From DASSLY01 sp035689185 (lineage in GTDB: Bacteria > Actinomycetota > Actinomycetes > Actinomycetales > Dermatophilaceae): DNA of 6,312 nucleotides. The notes under the pieces are model-generated. The model saw only the letters and a list, made by a program, of their open reading frames with translations. It was not told the DNA's origin and did no database searches. A program made the position numbers and the translations under genes. This document shows positions 1-5,255 of the stretch, piece by piece (the first letter of the stretch is position 1; each line of letters begins with the position of its first letter). The DNA is taken from assembly GCA_035689185.1 (NCBI GenBank), contig DASSLY010000009.1:1-6312 (forward strand). Direction: 5' to 3'.

Positions 1-77
1 CCGAACGGACGACAGCACCGACGGCGCCGGCGGCCAGGTCGCGCGATCAGACGGCCCAACTGGACCTGGCCCTACCG

Positions 78-581
78 CTACTGGCGCCGCCGCGCGGCGT
101 TGGCGGCGCTCGGCTCGGAGGCGGTTTCGCTGGCGACGCGCGCCAGGGAAGCCAGCGCGGGGGCCGCGCCGACCAGAGCGCGTCGCTCGGCCAGGCCGAG
201 CCGCCGCAGAGCCGCCCGGATGGCGTCCAGCCGCCGCTGGCGCGCGGCATACATCAGGTGCGTCCCGGCCTCGGTCGCGGCTACCAGGACACCGCGACTG
301 TCGAGCGGATTCGCTGCCCGCTTCACCAGTCCGAGCTCGGCGAGTCCGTCGACGACTCGGGACATGGTCGGCGCCGTGACGCCCTCGGCCTGGGCCAGCT
401 GGCCGATAAGGCACGGGCCGCCGAAGACCACCACGGAGAGCGCGGACAGCCGCGCCGGGGTGAGGCCGGATTCGCGGTCGACGCCGGCAAGGCTGCGCAG
501 CAGGTGGATTGCGGCCGAGTTGAGCAGGTCGGCCGTGCGGGCGAGGTCGCTCTTGCCAGATGCCACGCCCAAGCCTAGCAT
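78..581 (-). CDS. MarR-family winged-helix transcriptional regulator
   Basis: Predicted 167-residue dimeric DNA-binding repressor of the MarR family. The order of elements fits: an N-terminal dimerisation helix (about residues 13-33), a winged helix (about 56-105) with a recognition segment reading GVTAPTMSRVVDGLAELGLV, then the wing with the typical D-x-R (D94, R96) and the T-E-A-G turn after it, and C-terminal dimerisation helices (about 108-150). The last 15 residues are Ala/Ser/Arg-rich and probably disordered. The only cysteine, C57, sits at the start of the HTH; whether it senses anything is unknown. The ATG at 581 has no clear Shine-Dalgarno sequence; a GTG five codons inside is an alternative and a leaderless message is possible. 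The gene diverges from the VOC gene across 43 bases with CTAA/TTAG half-sites, so autoregulation and control of the VOC gene are likely. The ligand cannot be read from sequence. Family assignment is firm; the target is inference. Confidence 0.88.
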   Translation of the reverse strand: MLGLGVASGKSDLARTADLLNSAAIHLLRSLAGVDRESGLTPARLSALSVVVFGGPCLIGQLAQAEGVTAPTMSRVVDGLAELGLVKRAANPLDSRGVLVAATEAGTHLMYAARQRRLDAIRAALRRLGLAERRALVGAAPALASLARVASETASEPSAANAARRRQ

Positions 582-624
582 GCCTAAGTATTAGCAACCC
601 TAACGATAAGGGAACGGCCCACGC
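582..624. promoter_or_regulatory. Divergent MarR/VOC intergenic region with CTAA/TTAG half-sites
   Basis: This AT-richer gap separates the two divergent genes. It contains CTAA (584-587), TTAG (591-594) and CTAA (600-603). The first two form a palindrome around GTA and the last two a palindrome around a 5-base spacer. GCCTAG (573-578) and GCCTAA (582-587) add a short direct repeat. MarR dimers bind palindromes of this sort over promoters, so a bound dimer would cover the 5' end of the marR message and the promoter of the VOC gene. AAGGGA (608-613), 11 bases before the ATG at 625, is the probable ribosome binding site of the VOC gene. No unambiguous -35/-10 pair was recognised. The operator role is inferred. 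Confidence 0.5.
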
Positions 625-993
625 ATGCGCCTCGTGCAGATCGCCCAGCATGCCGATGACCTTGAGCGTGCCGCATCGTTCTATGCGGATCTGTTGGCGG
701 TGGAGCCCGTCGCGAGGTTCGATCCCCCGGGCCTGCTCTTCTTCGCCCTGGACGGTGTCCGGCTGCTGCTCGACCGCGCTGCGCCGCCCGGTCTGCACTA
801 CTTCCGGGTGGACGACATCGACGCCACCGTGACCCGGCTGCGCGCTCGGGGGGCGCCGGTGGAGTCCGAGCCGCACGTCATCTTCACTCATGCGGACGAC
901 TCGCTCGGTCCGGCCGGGACCGCGGAGTGGCAGGCGTTCGTCCGCGACAGTGAGGGCAACCTCGTCGGCCTGGTCGAGCAGCGACCGGCGTAG
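625..993 (+). CDS. VOC (glyoxalase/bleomycin-resistance/dioxygenase fold) protein
   Basis: A 122-residue single-domain protein of the vicinal oxygen chelate superfamily, a usual length for the small members. It shows the two beta-alpha-beta-beta-beta modules. The first opens with QIAQHADDLERAASFYADLL (residues 5-24), with H9 at the usual first metal position. The second opens near 57-75 (LHYFRVDDIDATVTRLRARG) with H58. It ends with F-V-R-D-S-E-G-N-L-V-G-L-V-E-Q, where E118 occupies the usual last ligand position. H9, H58 and E118 are therefore candidate metal ligands. The fold serves glyoxalases, drug-binding proteins and ring-cleaving dioxygenases; at this size an extradiol dioxygenase is unlikely and the substrate cannot be assigned. 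The start is supported by AAGGGA upstream. It diverges from the marR-type gene, so it is probably the regulated target, perhaps in defence against a reactive or toxic small molecule. It is convergent with the transporter gene, 28 bases apart. Confidence 0.85.
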   Translation: MRLVQIAQHADDLERAASFYADLLAVEPVARFDPPGLLFFALDGVRLLLDRAAPPGLHYFRVDDIDATVTRLRARGAPVESEPHVIFTHADDSLGPAGTAEWQAFVRDSEGNLVGLVEQRPA

Positions 994-1021
994 TCGTCTC
1001 CCACATGACGGCTGGGGCCGG

Positions 1022-2287
1022 TCACGGCCTGGGCGCGGCAGGCGGCGTCGGCCGGGCCGAGAGGGGACCGATCGCCCGCCGCAGACTAACCAGCGCAGCC
1101 GCGTTCGCAGCGACGATGAGCACGACCACCAGTCCGACACTGCGGTCGTATGCCGCGCCGAGCAGCCCGCCGGCGACCAGGAGCCCGACGCCTCGGACCA
1201 GGGCCAGCCAGCCGAACGCCACCGACCTGGCGCGCGGTGCGATCAGCTCGGTGACCGCGGCCTTGACGGTTGAGTCCAGTACCCCGTTGACCACGCCCCA
1301 GATGCCGATCCCGACCCAGACGAGCCAGGCGCTGTCGGTGAACGCAACCGCCGCGGCGCAGGCGGCCACCGGAACCACCAGCAGCACCCGGGGGCCACGC
1401 CGGTCATACAGGCGCCCGACCACGGGGCCGGTCAGGCCGTCGACCAGCATCGCGAGCGCGAAGACCAAGGGGACCTGGGCCGTGGTCAGCAGGCCCGTGG
1501 TCTGCGCGTGGTAGGCCAGAAGCGGGAAGGAGGCGATGCCGCACGACACCATGGCAATGGCAGCCACGTACTCCCAGAACCGGGTGGGAAGGGCCAGCCG
1601 GGCGGCCGGCGGGCTGGCCGCCACGTCCACGGGCTTCTCGCCAGGAGCCGGCACCTCCGGCGGCGGGGGAGCCTCGTAGGCCAGCGGGTCGGGCACCCGT
1701 AGCCGTAGCCAGGCCAGCACAGCCAGGACGAGGATGCCTGGAACGACTAGCGCCCCGAAGGCCAGCCGGTAGTTCCCGTCGCTGCGGGCCAGGATCGCGG
1801 CCAGCACCAGCGGTCCGAGCATGGCGCCGAACTGGTCCATCGCCTGGTGCACGCCGAACGCGGCACCCCGGCCGGTCCGCGTGGAGGCGTGGGAGAGGAG
1901 GGTGTCCTTGGCTGGCGAGCGGACCGCCTTGCCGAGGCGCTCGGCGCCATACAGCAGCAGGGCGGGGACCAGAGACGTGGTCGCGCCCAGCAGCGGAACG
2001 CTGAGCACCGTCAGCGCGTACCCGACGATGGTCCACGCCCAGTAATGCTGGGCGCGGGCGACCAGGTATCCCGACACCACCCGGAGGCCGTAGCCGATGA
2101 ACTCCCCTGCCCCGGCCGCCAGTCCCACGACGGTGGCCGACGCGCCGAGCGTGGCCAGGTACGGACCGATGACGCTGCGGGCCCCCTCGTAGACCATGTC
2201 CGCCAACAGGCTGACCAGGCCGAAGGAGAGGACGAAACGCCAGGGCCCGAGCTGAGCCCGTTGACCGCGGGGCAGGCGGATGGTCAT
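1022..2287 (-). CDS. Major facilitator superfamily (MFS) transporter
   Basis: A 421-residue integral membrane protein with the two-halved MFS pattern: about six hydrophobic segments before residue 195, a long Pro/Glu-rich cytoplasmic loop (about 200-230), and about six more up to residue 402. MFS loop 2-3 motifs are recognisable, weakly in the first half (GYLVARAQ, 73-80) and clearly in the second (GRLYDRRGPR, 291-300). The stretch GAERLGKAVRSPAKDTLLS (114-132) marks a subgroup of prokaryotic MFS permeases of mostly unknown substrate. The start is the ATG at 2285-2287, preceded on the minus strand by GGAAGG about ten bases upstream. The frame stays open far upstream, but that part is antisense to the IclR gene and not protein-like. 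Being divergent from an IclR regulator, it may be controlled by it and may move an aromatic substrate or product; uptake versus export cannot be decided. The family is certain, the substrate unknown. Confidence 0.9.
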   Translation of the reverse strand: MTIRLPRGQRAQLGPWRFVLSFGLVSLLADMVYEGARSVIGPYLATLGASATVVGLAAGAGEFIGYGLRVVSGYLVARAQHYWAWTIVGYALTVLSVPLLGATTSLVPALLLYGAERLGKAVRSPAKDTLLSHASTRTGRGAAFGVHQAMDQFGAMLGPLVLAAILARSDGNYRLAFGALVVPGILVLAVLAWLRLRVPDPLAYEAPPPPEVPAPGEKPVDVAASPPAARLALPTRFWEYVAAIAMVSCGIASFPLLAYHAQTTGLLTTAQVPLVFALAMLVDGLTGPVVGRLYDRRGPRVLLVVPVAACAAAVAFTDSAWLVWVGIGIWGVVNGVLDSTVKAAVTELIAPRARSVAFGWLALVRGVGLLVAGGLLGAAYDRSVGLVVVLIVAANAAALVSLRRAIGPLSARPTPPAAPRP

Positions 2288-2425
2288 GTCTGTGCATCCT
2301 TCCCCACCCACCGGCCCTTGCCGGGACGGGCCCGCGCGCGGCTGGCCCGGCCGGCTGTCGACGGGACGTCGTCGGCTGGCTCGGCCCCAGGATGAAGCCC
2401 AAGGATGAAGCCCTAGCCTGGCCGG
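2288..2425. promoter_or_regulatory. Divergent transporter/IclR promoter region with direct repeats
   Basis: This 138-base gap, longer if the IclR start lies at 2528 or 2555, should hold promoters for both genes. Visible structure includes a tandem 12-base repeat AGGATGAAGCCC at 2389-2400 and 2402-2413 (13-base period). A 13-base direct repeat CGGGACGTCGTCG lies at 2362-2374 and again at 2435-2447, 73 bases apart, each containing the palindrome GACGTC. IclR-family proteins commonly bind in divergent regions like this one, sometimes at direct repeats, so these are candidate operators. The ribosome binding site of the transporter (GGAAGG on the minus strand) lies near 2298-2303. No clear -35/-10 elements were recognised. 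Repeats are seen directly; the operator role is inference. Confidence 0.45.
2389..2413. repeat. Tandem 12-base direct repeat
   Basis: Two perfect copies of AGGATGAAGCCC are separated by one base, in the promoter region between the divergent transporter and IclR genes. Each includes an ATG, but one reading frame hits TAG after three codons and the other is the shadow frame of the IclR gene, so neither looks like a real start. A regulatory half-site pair or simple local duplication are both possible. Confidence 0.6.
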
Positions 2426-3310
2426 GTGACCGACCGGGACGTCGTCGCAGGACCCCCGACGGCTGGCCGTGCAGCTGGGAAGGGGTCCGGCTCCGCCAGA
2501 GGAGGCGCGGTTCACGACATACCCGAGGTGCCGTCCGGAAGCCTGGCTCCGCCCGTGGACACCTCGACCGTGCTGGGCAAGGTGGTGACGGTGCTCGGCT
2601 CGTTCACCGTCGACGACCACGACCTGAGCCTGGCCGAGCTCGGCCGGCGGACCGGGTTGGCGAAGGGCACGCTTCACCGAGTGGTCACCGACCTGGTCGG
2701 GGTCCGGTTGCTGGACCGCACGCAGCACGGCTACCGGCTCAGCAGCCAGGTCTTCGAGCTGGGAATGCGCGCCTCGGTGGAGCGCCGGTTGATGGAAGTC
2801 GCCATCCCGTTCATGCAAGACCTCTACGAACGCACCCACGAGACCGTGCACCTGGGCGTGCTGGACGGCCACGAAGTGGTCTACGTGTCCAAGATCGGAG
2901 GGCACCGCCAGGCGACGTCGCCGTCGAGCATCGGCGGGCGGATGCCGTTGCACTGCACCGCGATCGGCAAGGCGCTGTTGGCCCACTCTCCCCCGACGCT
3001 GTTGGCCGAGGTCGTGCAGGCCGGGCTGGCCCGCCGCACCCCTCGCACCATCACCGCCCCCGGCATGCTGCGCCGGCAGCTGGACCGCGTCCTGGAGACC
3101 GGTATTGCCTTCGAGTACGAGGAGTCGGCCGTCGGCATCGCCTGCGTCGCGTCGGCCGTGCTCGATGCGTTCGACCAGCCCGTGGCCGCGATCAGCGTCA
3201 CCGGACCGGTGACCCGGTTGGACCCGCAGAAGCATGCCGTGTCCGTGCGGGCGGCGGCAGCGGGCGTCGCCGCCACCCTGGCCCGGCGACCCACCCGCAG
3301 CGTCACCTGA
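2426..3310 (+). CDS. IclR-family transcriptional regulator
   Basis: Predicted two-domain regulator: an N-terminal winged helix (about residues 48-105, with HTH SLAELGRRTGLAKGTLHRVV at 68-87 and wing YRLS) and a C-terminal effector-binding domain (about 120-290). The latter shows the family hallmarks GRMPLHCTAIGKALLA (171-186) and GIACVASAVLDAFDQPVAAI (237-256) followed by S-V-T-G-P. From the GTG at 2426 it is 294 residues, about 30-40 more than usual, and its first 45 residues are a Gly/Ala/Pro-rich stretch with no domain. No Shine-Dalgarno sequence precedes that GTG; in-frame GTGs at 2528 (260 residues) and 2555 (251 residues) give normal IclR lengths, so the true start is probably one of these. 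IclR members often regulate aromatic catabolism, which fits the downstream aldehyde dehydrogenase/aldolase pair; the divergent transporter is another likely target. Activator or repressor role and effector are unknown. Confidence 0.9.
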   Translation: MTDRDVVAGPPTAGRAAGKGSGSARGGAVHDIPEVPSGSLAPPVDTSTVLGKVVTVLGSFTVDDHDLSLAELGRRTGLAKGTLHRVVTDLVGVRLLDRTQHGYRLSSQVFELGMRASVERRLMEVAIPFMQDLYERTHETVHLGVLDGHEVVYVSKIGGHRQATSPSSIGGRMPLHCTAIGKALLAHSPPTLLAEVVQAGLARRTPRTITAPGMLRRQLDRVLETGIAFEYEESAVGIACVASAVLDAFDQPVAAISVTGPVTRLDPQKHAVSVRAAAAGVAATLARRPTRSVT

Positions 3311-3402
3311 CAGCGTCTGTGCCAGCGCCGGTGCTCGAGGGAGGCCGGACCTGCCGCCCCTGCGCTGTTGCCCGTCCGGTTGGACCCGGGAAGGCTGGGG
3401 CC

Positions 3403-4035
3403 ATGCTCAACGCGTTGCGGGAGGGCCGTGTCGCCGGCCTGCGGGTCACCGTCGCCTGCGCTCGGTCCCTCGACGAGGTGCCCGACGACGTCTACCTTCT
3501 CGACGTGGCGCCCCCGGACCCCACGGCGGGAGGTGGCCGGTTCGACGAAGTGCCCTACCTGGAAGTCCTCGAGCCGGTGCTGGAGGCGGCCGGCGACCGG
3601 CCGCCGTGGGCGGTGGAAGTCTCCCGGACGCACCGAAGCGACCATGACGGGGTGGGGCGGGCGCGTCTGTCGGTGCTCCTCGGCCTGGGGACGGCGCCGG
3701 CTTCCGGCGGCCCCTCTCCGGACCTGACCGCCGTGGTGCGATCCGCCTTTGAACGGATGGCCGCAGCTCCGGCGGGCGCGGCGGCGTTGTCACGCGGTGA
3801 AGCCCTCGCGGCAGCTACGGCCGCCGTCGCCGACGCATTTCCGGCCGTGGACGTCCGCGCGTTGTCGCTCACCGACGAGGAGCACCACGCGGTCGAGGGC
3901 CGATGGTCGCTGAGCCTGGCGGTGCCAGGGGTCGTGCGGTTCCAGGTGCACCTCGGCCTCGTGCCGGCAGCGCCGGCCTCGGTTCACCTGCGCCGTATGC
4001 CGGTGGGCGAGGTGGTGGACTCCGTCGGCACCTGA
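3403..4035 (+). CDS. Hypothetical protein, unrecognised family
   Basis: A 210-residue protein I do not recognise. The ATG at 3403 is favoured by GGAAGG (3390-3395) seven bases upstream; in-frame GTGs at 3319 and 3331 are weaker. Third positions are strongly G/C and the sequence is protein-like to its end, so it is very likely coding. No signal peptide or membrane segment is apparent. It reads as two alpha/beta parts. Residues 1-90 are acidic, with strands near GLRVTVACA and DVYLLDVAPP. A Gly/Pro/Ala-rich link (about 90-106) leads to residues 107-210, with helices (DLTAVVRSAFERMAA, GEALAAATAAVADAF) and then alternating hydrophobic strands (RWSLSLAVPGVVRFQVHLGL). Aspartate and glutamate are abundant and C18 is the only cysteine. 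It lies 92 bases after the IclR gene and is followed in another frame by an HTH segment. It occupies the position where the dienoate hydratase usually lies but does not resemble that enzyme. Function unknown. Confidence 0.72.
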   Translation: MLNALREGRVAGLRVTVACARSLDEVPDDVYLLDVAPPDPTAGGGRFDEVPYLEVLEPVLEAAGDRPPWAVEVSRTHRSDHDGVGRARLSVLLGLGTAPASGGPSPDLTAVVRSAFERMAAAPAGAAALSRGEALAAATAAVADAFPAVDVRALSLTDEEHHAVEGRWSLSLAVPGVVRFQVHLGLVPAAPASVHLRRMPVGEVVDSVGT

Positions 4036-4202
4036 GCGGTCGTCCAACTAACCGTGAGCTGCACGACGCCGTCCGCGCGGCACGCGAAGCCGGGGATTCG
4101 TGGCTGAGTATCGGAGTGGCCTTGGGCGTCACGAAGCAGGCAGCGCAGAAGCGCTTCGGTCGCTCCGTCCCTGGCGTTCCACTGAGTGGACCGTGGGCGT
4201 AG
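3903..4202 (+). CDS. Possible small helix-turn-helix protein, or frame-shifted C-terminal HTH of the preceding gene
   Basis: The frame ending at 4202 encodes, from about 4035 on, a convincing compact HTH: RELHDAVRAAREAGDSWLSI followed by GVALGVTKQAAQKRFG (residues 51-86 of the 99-residue frame). This pattern, a helix, then G-D-S-W-x-x-I-G-x-A-L-G-V and a recognition helix ending in Q-x-R-F-G, is common in short or C-terminal HTH segments of actinobacterial proteins. Upstream, residues 1-43 are an unconvincing Gly/Arg/Pro-rich shadow of the 3403-4035 gene, although the ATG at 3903 has GAGGG just before it. No good start codon lies between 4036 and 4100; a CTG at 4032 overlaps the stop of the preceding gene. 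Either it is a small overlapping gene, a -1/+2 frameshifted tail of the preceding protein (natural, mutational or a sequencing error), or a remnant. The coding nature of 4035-4202 is likely; the start is not known. Confidence 0.4.
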   Translation: MVAEPGGARGRAVPGAPRPRAGSAGLGSPAPYAGGRGGGLRRHLSGRPTNRELHDAVRAAREAGDSWLSIGVALGVTKQAAQKRFGRSVPGVPLSGPWA

Positions 4203-4292
4203 GACGTTGAGCACCCCTGCTGCCACTGTGGAGGAACGCCCGCGGATCGGCCGCAAGGGTGAGCACGCCAGCCCAGGAAGCCAGAGGAAGCC
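4203..4292 (+). promoter_or_regulatory. Leader of the aldehyde dehydrogenase-aldolase operon with doubled AGGAAGCC
   Basis: This 90-base gap precedes the catabolic pair. AGGAAGCC occurs twice, at 4275-4282 and 4285-4292, directly before the ATG at 4293. The nearer copy gives an AGAGGA (4283-4288) with only four bases to the start, the farther one a longer spacing, so either may serve as ribosome binding site. TGAGCAC occurs at 4208-4214 and 4260-4266, 52 bases apart on the same face of the helix, and GCGG/CCGC (4242-4254) is a small inverted repeat. These may be regulator sites, but no promoter hexamers were identified and the operon could also be read from further upstream. Confidence 0.35.
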
Positions 4293-5255
4293 ATGACGAC
4301 GAGCAAGGTGGCCGTGATCGGCTCGGGGAACATCGGAACCGACTTGATGTTCAAGGTGGTCCGCCTCTCCAAGACCCTCGAGATGGGTGCCATGGTGGGC
4401 ATCGACCCCGACTCCGACGGGCTGGCCCGCGCGACCCGCATCGGCGTCCCCACCACCCACGAGGGCGTGGACGGCCTCATCGCCATGCCCGGCTTCGACG
4501 AGATCGACATCATCTTCGACGCCACGTCGGCCAAGGCGCACGTGGCCAACGCGGCCAAGCTCGCCCCCTACGGCAAGCGGCTGATCGACCTCACCCCGGC
4601 GGCGATCGGCCCCTACGTGGTGCCACCGGTCAACCTCGAGCGGCACCTGCAGGACGACGCCGAGAACCTCAACATGGTGACCTGCGGCGGCCAGGCGACC
4701 ATCCCGATGGTCCACGCCGTCTCCCGCGTCACACCGGTGCCGTATGCCGAGATCGTCGCCTCGATCGCCTCGAAGTCGGCGGGACCCGGCACGCGCGCCA
4801 ACATCGACGAGTTCACCGAGACCACCGCCGCGGCGATCACGGCCGTCGGCGGCGCCCAGCGCGGGAAGGCCATCATCATCCTCAACCCCGCTGACCCCCC
4901 GCTGATCATGCGTGACACGGTGTTCTGCCTCATCGGCGACGCCGACCACGACGAGATCCGCCGTTCGGTGGCGGAGATGGTGCAGCGGGTCGCCGAGTAC
5001 GTCCCCGGATACCGCCTGAAGCAGTCGGTCCAGTTCACCGCCGTCGGCCCGGACGAGCCCGTGCACACCCTGCTTCCCGCCGGTGCCGGGCCGGTGCGGA
5101 CCAAGGTGTCGGTGTTCCTGGAGGTCGAAGGCGCGGCGCACTACCTGCCGGCCTACGCCGGGAACCTGGACATCATGACCTCGGCGGCGCTGCGCGTCGC
5201 GGAGAGCATCGCCGAACGCAGCACCCGACGAGTCCCCGCGGAGGCGGCCCGATGA
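4293..5255 (+). CDS. Acetaldehyde dehydrogenase (acylating), meta-cleavage pathway type
   Basis: A 320-residue cytoplasmic enzyme that oxidises acetaldehyde (or propanal) with NAD+ and coenzyme A to the acyl-CoA, in the DmpF/BphJ/MhpF/HsaG family; full family length. Domains in order: an N-terminal Rossmann fold with G-S-G-N-I-G-T-D (residues 10-17) for NAD+; the catalytic cysteine C131 in MVTCGGQATIPMV, matching the nucleophile of BphJ; a dimerisation/catalytic part with N170-I171 and I195 at positions known to line the aldehyde channel in BphJ; and the A-G-N-L-D-I-M-T motif (289-296) near the C-terminus. The start is backed by the repeated AGGAAGCC. Its stop overlaps the start of the aldolase gene by ATGA, so the two are translationally coupled, as expected for partners that form a complex and channel the aldehyde. 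Whether it belongs to an aromatic or steroid pathway cannot be told from the window. No key residue is missing. Confidence 0.97.
   Translation: MTTSKVAVIGSGNIGTDLMFKVVRLSKTLEMGAMVGIDPDSDGLARATRIGVPTTHEGVDGLIAMPGFDEIDIIFDATSAKAHVANAAKLAPYGKRLIDLTPAAIGPYVVPPVNLERHLQDDAENLNMVTCGGQATIPMVHAVSRVTPVPYAEIVASIASKSAGPGTRANIDEFTETTAAAITAVGGAQRGKAIIILNPADPPLIMRDTVFCLIGDADHDEIRRSVAEMVQRVAEYVPGYRLKQSVQFTAVGPDEPVHTLLPAGAGPVRTKVSVFLEVEGAAHYLPAYAGNLDIMTSAALRVAESIAERSTRRVPAEAAR

Noticed and set aside
1..77. Short stretch left of the MarR-type gene
   Set aside because: All plus frames are open but too short to judge, and nothing protein-like, no terminator hairpin with T-run and no RNA was seen.
100..594. Plus-strand frame opposite the MarR-type gene
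   Set aside because: Ser/Arg/Ala-rich shadow; the minus strand encodes a clear MarR protein.
1016..1029. Hairpin GGCCG/CGGCC at the end of the convergent VOC and transporter genes
   Set aside because: Only a 5-base stem with a 4-base loop, no T-run, and it overlaps the transporter stop; such stems are common by chance in DNA this GC-rich.
2288..3235. Long N-terminal extension of the transporter frame on the minus strand (316 residues)
   Set aside because: It is antisense to the IclR gene, rich in His, Arg, Gly and Gln like other high-GC shadow frames, with no domain; the ATG at 2287 has a good ribosome binding site and starts a proper MFS protein.
2392..3402. Upstream open part of the frame that contains the unknown protein
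   Set aside because: It is the +1 shadow of the IclR gene, Arg/Pro/Gly-rich, and the ATG at 3403 with GGAAGG is a better start.
3311..3402. Gap between the IclR gene and the unknown gene, with GTCC-GGTT-GGAC at 3374-3385
   Set aside because: The 4-base arms are too short to call an operator; apart from the ribosome binding site at 3390-3395 nothing else was recognised there.
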